DNA from: Hirudo medicinalis
Taxonomy: Eukaryota; Annelida; Clitellata; Hirudinida; Hirudinidae
Assembly (NCBI GenBank): GCA_011800805.1
Contig: MPNW01000358.1
Span: forward strand, 1-64,000
Reading direction: 5' to 3'
Length of the DNA: 64,000 nucleotides
Below the pieces are notes generated by a model. The model ran no database searches and was not told the origin of the DNA. It worked only from the letters and a program-made list of their open reading frames with translations. Made by a program: the position numbers and the translations under genes. Numbering within the stretch: the first letter of the stretch is position 1; every line of letters begins with the position of its first letter. Positions 1 to 24,664 of this stretch are shown here, in pieces.

Positions 1-155
1 GACGGATGGGCGGATGGACGGATGGACGGATGGACGGATGGACGGATGGACGGATGGACGGATGGACGGATGGACGGATGGACGGATGGACGGATGGACG
101 GATGGACGGATGGACGGACGGACGGATGGATGGATGGAAGGATGGATGGATGGAT
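1..155. repeat. (GGATGGAC)n-like microsatellite
   Basis: Near-perfect tandem copies of an 8-base GATGGACG unit, grading into GGAT repeats at the right end. The open frame across it is only a product of the repeat. It is followed at about 208-240 by a short telomere-like stretch (CCCTAACCCTAAGCCC). Confidence 0.95.
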
Positions 156-2370
156 TTGAAGAAGATTTGAAGATTAAAGAGATTGATGCTTGGAGAAGTG
201 AACTCTAATCTCTACCCTAACCCTAAGCCCAGCCTTAACCCAAACAATTCGGCATGATCTTGATTAATAAAACAAAAAGTTTAAAAATCTTTTCGCGACT
301 TTTGTTGCTTTGGAGGTCGAAAAGAGATGAAAAGGATCGTCTGTTCACTGAATCCATAATAACAATAACCTATAAGTAATAAATATTTTTTCAGCCTTAA
401 CAGCAACCCAAATCATCAAATGATCAGAGCAAAGAGTCTCAGTTTGTATCAACCTCCTCTCGATGCAATCAAAAACTTAACGTCTGTATTAACTTAAAAA
501 TCAAGCATAATTAATTACTTCTACTTTTAGCGGTACGACATGTTTATGACTAACGTATTTGAGCGGCGCGATCATCCAGCGGATCCATTAAAACAGGAAA
601 TTACCACCGGAGATTATAAAAGTTCCCTCATCTCGTTTCTTCCTCCTCGTCAAAAAAATCCAGGAACACAAACAACTCGCTAAAACACTTTATCCGGTCG
701 GCAATCATCCTCATTCGGTTGTTAATTTTACACACGCTTGGCAATAAAACTTTAAAATTATGAATTACCTGACATCATCGGAGTGGGATTTTCCAGTTCT
801 ACGGGAACCTCTGCTGATGGAAGTTTTGTCCTCTCATGGCTTTGTAACTACGAAATGTGAAGCAAAAATGATGAAATGTGTCCGACCTCGGATGGATGTT
901 TACCGACATTTGCTTTTTTGTTCAACAAACGCATGTTGCTTGTTCAGTGCGATGATGAGTCAAACTCAATGATTCTTGAGCACCTGTTACCACCCCGGGG
1001 GACTTTTCAAAACCCAGGTTGACGTGATGTTTTCAGAAACAGTCTTCGCTTTGAAAACTTATCTCGCACTCACCCGTGTAATACAATGTGGCAGATAAAA
1101 AAGCGGTCGGCAATCTTTTGATGATATCTTTTGATGATAGTTTGTCAATTAAGGATTTTCAATTCACTCAGCGTGCCAAACTGAATTCGACCTGTGTTAC
1201 TCTTCTCTCCCCTTGGCTCTGCCATCCATATCTTCAAACGTATTTATGCAACTAATAACGCAGAAAATGTTTTTGCTAATGAATTTGCAATATTAAAGGT
1301 TGAATTGAAGATTTTGAATATAAAAACAAAGTTCAATTTATTGTTTTGTTTTTCATTTCTTCTTCTTTGGGTGGTCTTCCGCGCGCCATTAAAAATACCA
1401 CTGCCTGCCGAGTCTGGCACGCTTGCCATGGGTGGCCGACCCCTGAGGTAAAGTATAACAGTAATGTATTTGTTCCAATGACGTCAAATTTATTACAACA
1501 AAGTTATTAAAACAAAATCAATTACAACAAAGTTATGTTGCTGCAGTCGTCGACGTCGTCGTCGTTGTTGGAGCTGCTGCTGCTGCTGTGGCGGCTGCTG
1601 TGGCTGCTGCTGCCGCTCTCATTAGGTGATTGCATTTTTTCTATCCGCGTCCAAATGAATGCCAATCAGCATGACGTCAGATAGATTGCATAATGAGGCA
1701 GGAGGATTCATTTGGCAAAATAAATGAAAGACAGAAATAAGCCCTGTCATCGGTGAGAGCCCTGATTAGCTTATAGATTCATAGTTTAAATTATGAGGCT
1801 GTAAAATGATTTTTAAAGAAATGTTTATAAAATCTTAAATAAGAACGTAAAAAATTAATAAAAAATAAATTGAGAATAATAATTTTTAATTTTTACGTTT
1901 TTAAGTGATAAATAAATCGATATAATATTAAATTGAAAGAAAAGAAAAAGAATTTTAATGAAATTGTCTCATCATGATAAAAATTCACCTCAGCACACGA
2001 ATGAGGTTATCGATGCTTGCCAATGCCTCACCTGCTAATTAAAGCCAGGTGATCCAACTGGGAAACGATCAATTTTATCTCAATGAATTATTTAATTTAA
2101 TGTCTAATTCAATTCTATTCTATTCATCTTATTCTTAATTTTTTTTAAATAACTATCTGCAAATAATTAACTATTAATTGTTCGTAATTATAAGTTATTT
2201 TAAGTGCTTCATTTGCTTCAAATGTTCGTGAGGAGCCTTACATTCGCTAGGTTAGATTTATCCAACACTCGCATAAATCCTGATGATGATTATGATGACG
2301 ATGACGATGACGATGATGTTGATGGTGATGATAGTGATGGCTTAATTAACATTATTCATTTGCCGCATCA
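156..2370. other. No recognisable gene
   Basis: AT-rich sequence with no open frame resembling a known family. It holds a (CGT/CTG)n patch at about 1545-1620 and a (GAT/GAC)n patch at about 2280-2345. Short open frames at 760-972 and 1194-1451 look like chance. Confidence 0.6.
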
Positions 2371-2479
2371 ATGAGCAGACGTTTAACACTGAGTTAGTTT
2401 TAATGCTCTGATTGTTAAAGGTCTGCACGACTGACTGACAGTATGGATTTTTTTACAAATTCCTCTTGAACTTGTAGTA

Positions 2480-2825
2480 GTGGAGCTAATGAGAGAGGTT
2501 GTCATCATAGAAGGGACAGTTGCATAATAATCGTTGACAGGGCTGCAGAGGCAGAGGAACTGGTGTAAGTAGATGACAGAAGAGCCGTAGCACATGTTTG
2601 GCAACAGAAATTGGTGGACAGGTGACACAATGCAGGTACCACGTCCGAGCATCCAACAATCTTTGTCTCCGTAGAAACAGGCTGCACCCGATGGGCTCTG
2701 GTCAAAAGTACTGCAGGTTTTGCAACAGATTGTGGCATAGTATCCATAATATCCATAATATTCATTACAGCAGTCTCTTGGTTCGAGGCTTGGACATTCT
2801 TCCAAGGCGTCCTGACGACCTGTTT
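2480..2825 (-). CDS. Possible 3' exon of a cysteine-rich secreted protein (PLAC/ShK-like Cys motifs)
   Basis: On the minus strand, an AG acceptor at about 2820 is followed by an open frame with a Cys pattern ending in CCKTC (C-x7-CC-x13-CC-x2-C). About 30 codons later the neighbouring frame carries a second such pattern ending in CCQTC. Paired CCxTC endings are typical of PLAC and ShK-like modules in extracellular proteins such as ADAMTS-like and papilin-like proteins. The two motifs are in different frames, so one base appears missing or extra near 2675-2690; the exon may be decayed, hold an unseen intron or contain a sequencing error. I could not identify upstream exons. Function is unassigned and the call is tentative. 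Confidence 0.35.
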
Positions 2826-4357
2826 GGAGTGATTGAAGTGAATTTTAAAGATAATACTTTGTTATTATTGGTTAGGCCCTACAATCTATTTTGATGCCAC
2901 TTATTACTGCTGTCATAATTATGTTTGTAAAGTATAAGAGAACATATAATCGGATTTATTAATAATAATAATAATAACAATAATAAGATTAGTTATTATA
3001 TGAAATATTAATCTCATTGTTTGTGCATAAAAATTGTTATTGTTGTTTAATTTCATCTCCATTTCTGATCCTCTTGCCTCCGCAGTCCGACTGTCAAATA
3101 AAACCATTAACAAATCAAAAAACAGGAGATATTTCTTGCAAGCCCAGAGTCCGAAACTTTTTAATTTTCAATAAATTAGTATAAATTATAAGTATAAGAT
3201 CTTCTCTCACTTCATGGGCTACGAAGCGACAAACAGACAGATCTCGAGCTCCACAGATCCTTAGGGAAGTACTACCATCAGACAATCGGAGGATCGGCGA
3301 GAGAACTGGCTCCCTCCCACCCCATCAGAATCACTGAAGGCACTTCCCCAAGGGTTTGATGCTCAAGTCGCCAGAACTATTCCACTATTGCACTATTCCA
3401 TCGACAACTAATCGGCTATAAGAGCACCCATTAGCAACCGGCGCTTCAAGGGCTTTGGAAAAAGTTCAATTTGGAGTCAAATTAATATGTTTATTTCTAT
3501 TTAGTCTTAAAAACAATTTTTTGATCGTGGATCTACAAATATCCAATTATTGAATCCAACTGGATGGAAATCTTTGCAATCTTTTTCGCCCGCTGCGATG
3601 GCTGGCATTGGTTCGTTGCGTTGATTATTTTTTTTTTTGGACCACCAAGTACCGAGTTTTTAAGTCTGTAAATGAATTGCTGATGCACACAGTTGAGAAA
3701 ACGATGATGATAATGATGATGGTGATGATACAGATGTCTATGATAACGAAAAGATGAGCTGAACGGGCTGGGGCCTAATGAACGATGATGACGAAGGTGA
3801 CGATGACGATGACGATTATTGTGACGATAAGGCGCTTGTCATGATTGATGGAGTGAAAATGAGGAGATGGAAGCACAAGTGAAGTTCAAACTTCAGGTCG
3901 ATGGAGGGGCTTCAAGTGACGCATTTCAAGAAATGCAGAACCAGATTTAAAGTGATTTGGAATCAGCATTCAATCGAACAAGTGATTGATATCTCCAGCG
4001 AGTGATTGATATCTCCAGCAAGTGATTGATATCTCCAGCAAGTGATTGATATCTCCAGCGAGCGATTGATATCTCCAGCAAGCGACTGATATCTCCAGCA
4101 AGTGATAGGTGAACAAATCATCCACGAGATGTGCCTTCCAAACTTCCGAAGCGTCCGTCGGGGGAGGATTTGAGGTGCAGACGCTTCCATGGATCTTACG
4201 TGGATGTAAAAAAGAAAAGAAAAACGTAGTCGCTGTAAAATGTACCTAGAATTTGGATGAATTTAAAATCAAGACCGTTTGTACAATTGAACAATTTGAT
4301 TGGCTCGAGAGTTTCGAATGAATGTCTTCGACAAAGAGTCGGATCGGGGGCATCGGT
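2826..4357. other. Intergenic region 3' of the HECT ligase gene
   Basis: No convincing coding exon seen. It contains (GAT)n/(GAC)n patches at about 3700-3830 and the 20-bp tandem array at 3980-4107. Much of the right part may be 3' UTR of the HECT ligase. Confidence 0.5.
3980..4107. repeat. 20-bp tandem repeat, about 6.4 copies
   Basis: Unit AGTGATTGATATCTCCAGCA repeated head to tail with only one or two substitutions per copy. It lies about 250 bp beyond the HECT ligase stop codon, so it may be transcribed in that 3' UTR. The open frame through it is a repeat artefact. Confidence 0.9.
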
Positions 4358-15741
<11,384 letters not shown>

Positions 15742-16747
15742 GTCAGTGTTTTTCTATTGTTTATTAAAGAATAATTTAGAGTGGGTAAACTCATGAAAAT
15801 TACAAAAATTCTTAATATATGATATTTGATCAGACGCTTCCCTCATCTATCGTAAGGCAATGATGCAACTTAAAAACTTTTGGATGTTCCAATCACATAT
15901 AATGAGTCAATTATAACCATTTAGAAGATGGAGGGAATGATTCTTCAAACATATTTAACACTTTTAACACTATATTCATCATAACTGAATTGACAAATAA
16001 ATATTCTACTCTACTTATGCTATAAAATATAACTTATTCCAATAGATGACATCCAGGAATAGCCAAACATTTAAATTAAGATAATGGCAAACTTTTTAAA
16101 CATATCTAGGTAGAATGAAATAAATACATAATGTTCTTTATTAGATCAAAAAAAAACAACCAAACATTTGAGAGATTTCGATTTGTCAACGTCTACCTCA
16201 AATGTTCGGTTACGTAGCCAATTATTTACTTTGATCGCACAACATAAGTTAAAAATAAGTCATAACAATGAACAATGTTTTGATATTTTCAAGAGATGTG
16301 CAATTTATTTTTTCACTTCACCGAAATATTTTTACAAATTGAAGCATTTGCCTTTAAATAAAATAAGTAGCATTTCACCATTTCAAAAGTGAAATTTGCA
16401 ACAACATTGTAATGCAACTTTGCTAAGCAACAGCATAAGAAACAAGCCCTAGCGAAACATTTTAAAGTGTCGTTGTTTACCGGGCGGATCACCATCAAAT
16501 GCTTTATATTTATATGGTTATGTTGTATTCGATTCTGGCATCTGCATCTCTGTTTTCATGGTGCATTTTCCTTGACCCAAATTCCATGTAAAGTAGCGCT
16601 GCTAGACTGCATACCCCCGACGTTGTCAAACAGTTTAAATGGCTCAACCCAAACTGACAATACTTCTTGTTAAAGCATATTAAATTCATACTTTTCAGTA
16701 ACGTGTTTTAAATAAAATTAGAACTTGATTAAGGCATTGAGTAGAAG
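15742..16747. other. Intergenic region between the HECT ligase and TMEM129
   Basis: It contains the 5' flank of the HECT ligase gene and the 3' flank of TMEM129, both minus strand. No coding exon or known repeat recognised; short plus-strand frames at 16168-16673 have no family features. Confidence 0.5.
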
Positions 16748-18507
16748 TCATCCAAGATTACAAATATCGAGCATGCAGAATGTTGCCCTGCAGGTGGGAC
16801 ACGGGGATTTGCTGGACATCCAGGTTTCCGGTCGTCCTTGATCCTGCCTGCTGGCAAACCACTTGCCCATGCATTCGAGGCACCACATCGGCCGGCACAT
16901 GCAAATCTGGCAGGGTTGAGATCCGTCACTGCCATCGCAACATTTCACAAGTTTCACGTTCGAAGGCGTCTGCATGCATCCTATGCAGTTCTCGAGTTCC
17001 TTGAAAACACATAAAGGGAAATGTGAAAACTTTTCAATTAATCAAAGTAAGTACATTGTAAAGTAACATGTATAGTCAAATGATAAATGTGTTTTAATCA
17101 AACTCTAATTACTAAAAAACTCTAATTAACTAAAGTAACTATTAGAGATAAACAGATGTTTCAAAATTAAAAATTGACATAGTTAAGAGAAAACTTTTAT
17201 CACAAATTCAGCATAACTTCAACAACATTTTGCAAAAATCATTCTTGAAAAAGAACATTTAATACAGAAATGTGTAGCAGCTTAATCAGCAAGTGATATC
17301 ACATGCATTAAGGATATTTCTAACACAAAACAAAAATACATACTATATTCTGGGCAATGGTATACTTTGGATTGAGTCCAACTTGGCTTCTGAAAGCATG
17401 GAGAAATTGGTCGGAGAGGGATTGTTGGATGACTATATTCCGAACGTTGATGATGGGACCTCTGAGCTTCTCCCTCAGGTCACTGTACTCTGATGCTACA
17501 AGTCTGCAATCGGTTGTTTTTGTATTTTTGACCGATCAATTTTAATTTCATTAAGTAAAACATTGTCATACGTTAGTAGTACATATACAATTCATCCATT
17601 TCATTCATCAACAAATTCACTTCACAACTTCACAAACGCGAGGAAAACACGAACCTGATTTTGAACGGCTTCACTCTGGGATCGGCGCTAGTCACGAGGA
17701 TGTTGAGGACTTGAGCACCGACCATTCTTTCGTAATGAATACCATGATTTTCACTGCCTATGATGGTAAGATGGGTGTCTTCTTGTCTTGCCACGTGGAT
17801 CGTGTAAGTCGACGTCAAGATCAACCACGAATCTGTAACAATAAGCCTCCTCCTACAAGCAAATGTGGTCTACTGCAAAAATTGGCCCATACATCTAAAG
17901 AAAATTCATGCACCAATGTGAAATTAATGTGAAGACAGACATGAAACTACCCAAGGGTGCCTGTGGTGAACTTGTCGAATCTTCGAAACTCAAGATTGAT
18001 CGACGAAGCAACGGACCTCCACCCTTCTCTGCCCAGAGTCAAATTTTGAAGTCGAACAGAAATCGGATGTTTATCCCATTTGGTTTGCATCCAATAAATA
18101 GCCAAGGAATTGCAACCAACCAGGACAAATAGACTAGATAAAACAAGAAAGTTCCAGATGTATCCATAATGGTCGTAATCTATAAAATCTGTTTTCTCAG
18201 AAACACAACTATATCCCACAATAAATCCTGCAATAAAAGTAACCATTAATCAATTTTAGAGAATGTGTCAATTAATTTTCAAAGCAACAAAACTCTGCCT
18301 GCCTAAAGGTAGCAGGGAATGAGTGACAAGCGTTGCAGTAGTCCTACGTATGTGATAACCAACGAAATCCAACTGTTCGCTGCCAAGAACGTTGCCAAAA
18401 ATATTCTGAACTGTCAATCCGGCGTAAACAAATTCAGAGGGAGGCGCAACAACACAGATGCAAAACATGAAATAAAATATTATAAATATAAACTCTTCGG
18501 GAGTCAT
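16748..18507 (-). CDS. TMEM129: TMEM129, ER-membrane RING-type E3 ubiquitin ligase
   Basis: TMEM129 is a multi-pass ER protein that ubiquitinates misfolded ER clients for dislocation to the proteasome. Five exons give about 363 residues, the family's usual length: 18303-18507, 17951-18227, 17655-17852, 17344-17503 and 16748-16999. The start MTPEEFIFIIF opens a membrane segment, followed by the family motif AGLTVQNIFG and a second hydrophobic stretch (IWNFLVLSSLFVLV). The conserved EFRRFDKFTTG and IVTDSW blocks come next. The C-terminal atypical RING begins ENCIGCMQ and includes CQICMCRPMWCLECMGKWF and CPTCRATFC, ending at LDICNLG. The first intron (18228-18302) is only 75 bp and appears to use a GC donor. 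The gene lies between two minus-strand genes that also work in ubiquitin or membrane-trafficking pathways. Confidence 0.95.
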
Positions 18508-19596
18508 TTTATTTGCCTCTATTACTACAATCGGACGGCAGAGTTGAAGACAGCAACAATAACGTTTAAAGGTAATAATGCCTCTATTACTAAATAGTCA
18601 CTAAATGGATTACAACTGCAATTATTTAGTTTTTGATTAATTTTAGGAATAGAAAAATATTTTTATCGAGAAGGAATTTTACATTTAGTACTTCTTCACA
18701 ATTAGTTACATAACGCTGCACATAATACAATAATTGTTTGTTTTTGCCATTATAAAGAAAAATTTCTAGAAAATCATTTATAACAAACGACTCGAGCGCA
18801 ATTTTCTGTCATGACATTGGCAAACTTCTCCACTCCAAATAATAAACTATTTACTTGTGTAATGCCTCAGACTTCACCCGATTACAAAAATATCCCATGA
18901 ATTGTTCGTTCAGCATCCATATGCATGGCTATTAATGGACCTTCAACCTAACTAACTCTAGAGGCAGAAAATATCCTCAAATGGTTGGTCGAGTTAAAGC
19001 AAGCTTATTTAGGAAACTTGACTCTAGAAATCGTCTGAGAAAAATTGATTATGAAGTCCTTTTGTTCAAAAATTTGATGTCAAGTAAAATCGGCGATAGT
19101 GAAACAATAATAAATAAAATCTGAGATCAAAGACATGATAATAATCCAATGATCCAAACGAGCACTGAAACAAATGCAAAAGTACCGTCGGAATGCACCT
19201 TGATATTGAATAACAATGGCTAAGTTGTCACTAGTCAAAGCACAAACAACATTAGAATAAAGAAAAGTGGAATATTCAAAAGTATCACAAATTCAAAACC
19301 CTACCACCAGTGAATTTACTTCAAAGAAAAAATCAAAAATCTGAAATCTAATCAGGGCAGCACGAAAAGAACCATTCTAGACCTACCCAATGGAGTCCGT
19401 TAGTCGTCTCACTCCAAACTAATTCAACAATGCCGACCCGTGCCGAAATCGCAAATTCAAATCGTCAGTTTTCAAAGAATTACGAAAAACCGACCGACAA
19501 ATTTCAGAGAATCAAAACTACACATGACGCCTGCACCGCCAAAGATAAAAATAATTTCAACTTATTTTACCGCAGAACGGAACGCACGCCCCGGAA
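18508..19596. other. Intergenic region between TMEM129 and AP1AR
   Basis: AT-rich, with no recognisable exon or repeat. It should hold the TMEM129 promoter and the AP1AR 3' UTR, but I see no definable element. Confidence 0.5.
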
Positions 19597-22209
19597 TCAT
19601 CGAGGCGGAATGTTCTCCGCAGACGAAGCGGCAGCGAGGGAATGATTGTGCAAGCAATTCAGGTTGCCGGAGACGTTGTTGTTGATGGTGTCGATCTTGC
19701 TGCACAGTTGCGAGGGACCGCCGACGAAGTCGTTGTCCCACTCGAAGTCGCTCGAGAGTTTTTCCGTCCGGAGGGAGGGCTTCGTGTCGTCTTCGATGGA
19801 AGTCGAGTAGAGGGTCTTTTTCCCGCTCGCCTGGATGGGTTGCATGCCTGTGGAAAATTTGGCAAACCATCTTATTTTAGATGACTTTAAAGGTGGCCAA
19901 ATAAAAGACAAATGCCAATAATTACCATAAAAATGCTTTAAAAATGTGAACAAGCGAGTTTATGTCTTGAGATGGTTTCTCTAAAACCAAACTGATATGA
20001 CATTTCAAAGAGGATCCAAACCTGCTTCATGTTCCCACTCCAAATCAATGGACGAAGCTTCGGTTTTCGACCTGTCGTCGTCGCTCACCATGTCTGGAAC
20101 GACTGGAAAAGAAAGAATAACTTTGAGTTTAATTTTAATTTTAAAATTGAAAAGCAATTCTCGACGATTTAAAAAAAATTATCACATAAAAAATTAAATA
20201 TCGTCTTAGTTTCAAAAATCGCGGATGAGATTACAGTCAAAACAACCGACTGCAATAACCGAGAAGGTTGTTGACATGGTTGCGGGCCGCGGCAGACCTG
20301 GCCTTGACGCACTCCAGAAAGGATTCGAAGTCGTCGTCGTCTTCTTCGTCGACGGCCCTGATCGCAGTCGCAAAAAATACGACGGATGAGAATGAGGTGG
20401 ACACAAAAACAGGATCATCATCCACACAATCACTGCCACTTTAATTGTCGACATTCTTAATCACAATCACCATCGTCATCGTCATCCTCATCATCATCAT
20501 CACCATCACCATCATCATCATCATCATCGTCATCATCATCTTCATCATCTTAAAGATCGCAGCCTCGACTGACACATCCCAGTTTCCATCGTTCTCTTCC
20601 AACCAAGTGGCTTGCGATTTGTGCTGCAAGTTTGGGGAGGGCGACAACCTTGAATTTGTAAATTTCATCGTTCGTTACAAAGGAGGCCATTATTATTCAT
20701 TGTTTATCAACAAATCTCCATCTCTGCAAAATCGCAGCTATGCATCACTGTCATTCACAAATTAATTGCTTAATTAATCAGTTTAATAATCAGTTTAGCT
20801 TTTGTACCTTTGAAAACCTCCGTCTTTCTTGAGGAGGGATCTGACGGCTTGAAACCCCTGCCCCTTGGCATGGCAGTAGGCCTCCTCTTCCCTTCTCAGC
20901 TCATCTTCTTGCTGAACCAACTGCAAACGAGTTCGAAGGTCACGTCGTTGGAGGCGTTTTTTGAAAATGCGAGTAAACAAGCGAGCAGGGGGCGATTCGT
21001 GTTTACGTCTTGCGAATCAAATCTTGCAAATAAAGGGATAAAATCGAGCAGCTCGACGTAGTGCAAAGACACGGCTTTTAAAGCAGCCGGATTTTCATTT
21101 CAAAACGTTCGGAATAAAAAGAATGAGGCTGCAAATAAATTGAAAAATAAGTGAAAACTAAGCATGTAAAAGACTAAAATAAATTTAAAAAAAAAACAAA
21201 TAATAACAAAATAATAAATAACATGCAATATGGACTAGCTCCACTAAAAATTTACCTCCTTTTTAAGTTTATCATCAACAAATTTCTGCTCTTCCACGAG
21301 AATATCGTAGCGACAGCTTTGCAGCCAAGCCTTCTCCGAGTCAGTCAAAAGAGGAACATTCGCTCTGAACAAAAACTTTGAAAACTAGTGGAAATCGTAA
21401 ATAAAATTTTTAAAATCCATAAAACATAACGAGTAGCATCACGAAATATCAGCTTTAAGCAAAATAAAAGAAAGACGAAAACGTGATTCCAGAGCATCTT
21501 CCACTGAACAGAAATGGAGTTTACGAAGGCAAAAGAAGTTCTCAAAAAAAATTGCAACAAAAAAGTTCTCAAAAAAAATGAATTTGTTGACAAAAGTTGG
21601 TTTGATTAGCTACAATGACTGATGATGATGATGATGGAGGGTACCCATCGCATGTAAGAAGACACGGTGAAAGGTCTGTTCCGTTCCGACTGACTCCTGA
21701 ACGTTTGTTAGAAATTATTTGTCTCTCATTTTTCTGGATAACGAACGATCTCTCGTAAAAAAACCAAATAAAAAGCAGACGAGCTACCTTGTGAGGTCAT
21801 TGTCTTGAGATTCCTACGAAGACAAAAATAGATAAAGCCACTACTACTCGACCATACGTGCTCCAATGATGGAGTTCAATTCTTCAAAAAAGCAGACTCA
21901 CTTCATCCATTAGATTTTCAAACTAAAAGCAAAACAATGTAAATAGGTTTAGAAAATAACAAAATTACTAATTACTTTAGGTGCAATGAAAAGAAACAAG
22001 AACAAATTTATATCCAACCTCTATTGAAATGTCTCTCTCCACATTATATCTGGTTCTGAGATACCTCCTATTGAATAAAAACACCATCAACATAAATCTC
22101 TTATTGATTTAACCAAATTTATCAATAAATTTATAAATAAATCAATAAACATTTGCAACAATTACCTTTTATCAAACTTTCCAAAACATCTCTCACAACA
22201 ATTACCCAT
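19597..22209 (-). CDS. AP1AR: AP-1 complex-associated regulatory protein (gadkin)
   Basis: Gadkin links AP-1 coated endosomal and trans-Golgi carriers to kinesin-1 and to Arp2/3 regulation. About 264 residues come from nine exons: 22166-22209, about 22020-22069, 21901-21921, about 21789-21815, about 21256-21367, about 20808-20931, about 20260-20357, about 20028-20102 and 19597-19847. The start MGNCCERCFGKF matches the family's N-myristoylated, palmitoylated tip. FENLMDE and a charged helix (LTDSEKAWLQSCRYDIL, then EDELRREEEAY) follow. An acidic DEEDDDDFESFLECVK block and two acidic-Trp motifs, LEWEHE and FEWDNDF, come next, matching positions of kinesin/AP-1 binding motifs in vertebrate gadkin (302 residues in human). 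Exon phases agree throughout. Two nearby open stretches (about 21640-21705 and 20550-20640) were left out because including them breaks the frame. Confidence 0.88.
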
Positions 22210-23858
22210 GCTAAGTGTTTAAATACAGATCTCCACCCTATCTACAGTCGCCTCATCCAGTAAGTCAGACGAAAGAGTTTTAAATTAGGTCGGAAAACGA
22301 TAAAGTGCACTTTAATTAAAACAGATTAACGAATCCGCACCACGGTCCAAGCAAATATGCCAATCTCGTTACATTCGTGCGATGAAAGTTGAAATATGAT
22401 ACTCTCTCAGAAGCGATTGATCCGAAGCGTGATTCCTGGTAAACTAATTAACGACTATACCGGTCCTATGTAAACAAATATTAACACTCAATGCTTGCGG
22501 AACAACAACCCAAGAAAATTCCCAGACCTCCCACATAAACATTAGAGGGATATGAAACCTTGTCCATAATATGACATTATATCTCTGGCTTTGCTGAGAT
22601 GTTCATCAAGTTACATTTGAGTGGTTAAATTTTTGAAGGTAAACAAAAAACAAATTTTTCAAAAAAGTTCATAGAACTGAGAAGAAATTTGGACTTAAAA
22701 GGGTGTCGCGTTTAAATGCTAATCCGAAATTCGTCAGATGGCAAAAGAGCCTTGTGACCACAGAGTATATTTCAATGCTAGAGATTCTAAACCTAAATGT
22801 CCTTCAAATTTCATAATGATTATTTCATAAGCCAAATTTTATCTAAAAAAAAAAGTTTGTTTGCCAATAACTATCCCCTAAATTCTATTATAGATCTCTT
22901 AATAGACTTTAATTTAAAAAAAAAACTGTCAGCCTGGCGACTGGAGTTCGCAAACAAACCACGCGTTTCTTAGTGTTTGTAAGTAAATAATGATAATGAA
23001 AAAGTTGAATATCAAAGTCCATCATCAGTATCCAGTGCCTTTTGAACCTGGGAATGAAGTACGAATACTTCGCAGTGCCACGCGAGCTTTTGTCCGTTCG
23101 TCGAAAAGTTTATAAGCCTCCATTTATAAGCTTTAGACATCTGGCCTGCAGATTTTGAGCGAAACCTCCTTCTGTCTCTGCAAAGAATAAAAACTTCATA
23201 TCTCTTTGAGGTACCAGTCACTGGTAAAATAAGTTTATATCGGACGCAACAAGAATTGGTCTTTGATGCTCAAGACCTTGAAAAACGTTCAGAAAACAGA
23301 AAAAAAATCCTTCTACATTGCAGAATGTAGTTACTTGGTCGATGGTTGTTGGCGAATTTGCAACGGGGGACGTTGCATCTTCAGGCAGCTGAAAAGATTT
23401 AAAGTTTGGCAAAACTAAATAAACATTTTCATCTTTGTCTTCGTCATCATGAGAAAAGTCTTTTGGCCAAAGACTAATATCAGGACTAAATGGAAATCAT
23501 GAATCAGAAGCGATTTTCTGGAAAGTCGCCAAAAATACTTTTAAATTCTTCATTCAATCCATCGACGTAAAGCAACAGCGAACAACAATGCCGAACGTGA
23601 AAATTACAAAGTGCCACATGAGCCACACAAATAAATAAAAGTCTCATCGGTGATCAGATGTCATCTTCGGCGTTGAAACCGTCTACGCCCATTTTCCCAG
23701 CAGACGTAAAACTGGCAACAACAACAACAAAAACAAAATAACCTAAAGTAGTACAACAGCATCGGTTCAACAACATCGGGCTCGACCATTAGGCAACTAT
23801 TTTTCATCATCGTCGTCGTCGTCGTCATCATCATCATCCTCATCATCACCATCATCAC

Positions 23859-23909
<51 letters not shown>

Positions 23910-24587
23910 AATCATCATCATCATCAATACGACGTGGAGAGTGAAAATCTCAGAGAAGTGAAAGGAAATAGTGATGACAATGGGCTTTTCGAAGACATAA
24001 GATCTCAGCCTGGCATGCACAATAGCGCGCCGGATGGATCTCTCTTGCCTTGAAGCCCGGTTGATGATGTTGATGGTGATGACTATGACGGCGACGACGA
24101 CGGTGGTGATGGTGATGATGATGACGATGATGATGGTGGTGGTGGCGATGATGATGACGATGGTGATGATTAGGATGAAGAAGAGGAAGATGATGAGTGC
24201 ATGCAGGCGAGTTTTGGATGCAGTGAATGATGACTAGCGACGTTTACAGCACAACTTGAGATACTCCTTATAGTGGTGCGCATAGCAGAAAAGACTCCAC
24301 TCTCTCTCTCTCTCCCTCTCGTATCGATCTCTTTTTTTCCCTTTCAACTACCACAACTAAAACGTGATGCTTTCCACTTTTCAACAACGCAACTTTCCAT
24401 CTGACTTTTGTAGACTTTGGATTGAGAGAACGCTATAGCTTTGGGATAAGAACTTGACGGCCAGTCGCATTGGCAATTAGAGGCGATATATACAACAAGT
24501 CGGTGAGTGAGGATTGTTGCAATTAAATAATCTCAATAATCATCGTCAACACCACTGTCATCGTCATTATTATTGTTATTATTATTA

Positions 24588-24664
<77 letters not shown>

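Noticed and set aside
208..240. Telomere at the window start
   Set aside because: Only about two to three imperfect CCCTAA units are present inside other sequence, so it is interstitial and not a chromosome end.
20550..20640. Open stretch with WLEENDGNWD resembling an acidic-Trp motif of AP1AR
   Set aside because: Its phase does not fit the preceding exon, and direct joining of the flanking exons gives the conserved sequence.
21640..21705. Extra AP1AR exon candidate with good splice sites
   Set aside because: Including it breaks the frame into the next exon, whereas joining the flanking exons directly keeps phase and matches the family.
23810..23930. CRISPR-like regular repeats
   Set aside because: All regular repeats here are simple microsatellites or tandem arrays without spacers, and the genome is eukaryotic.
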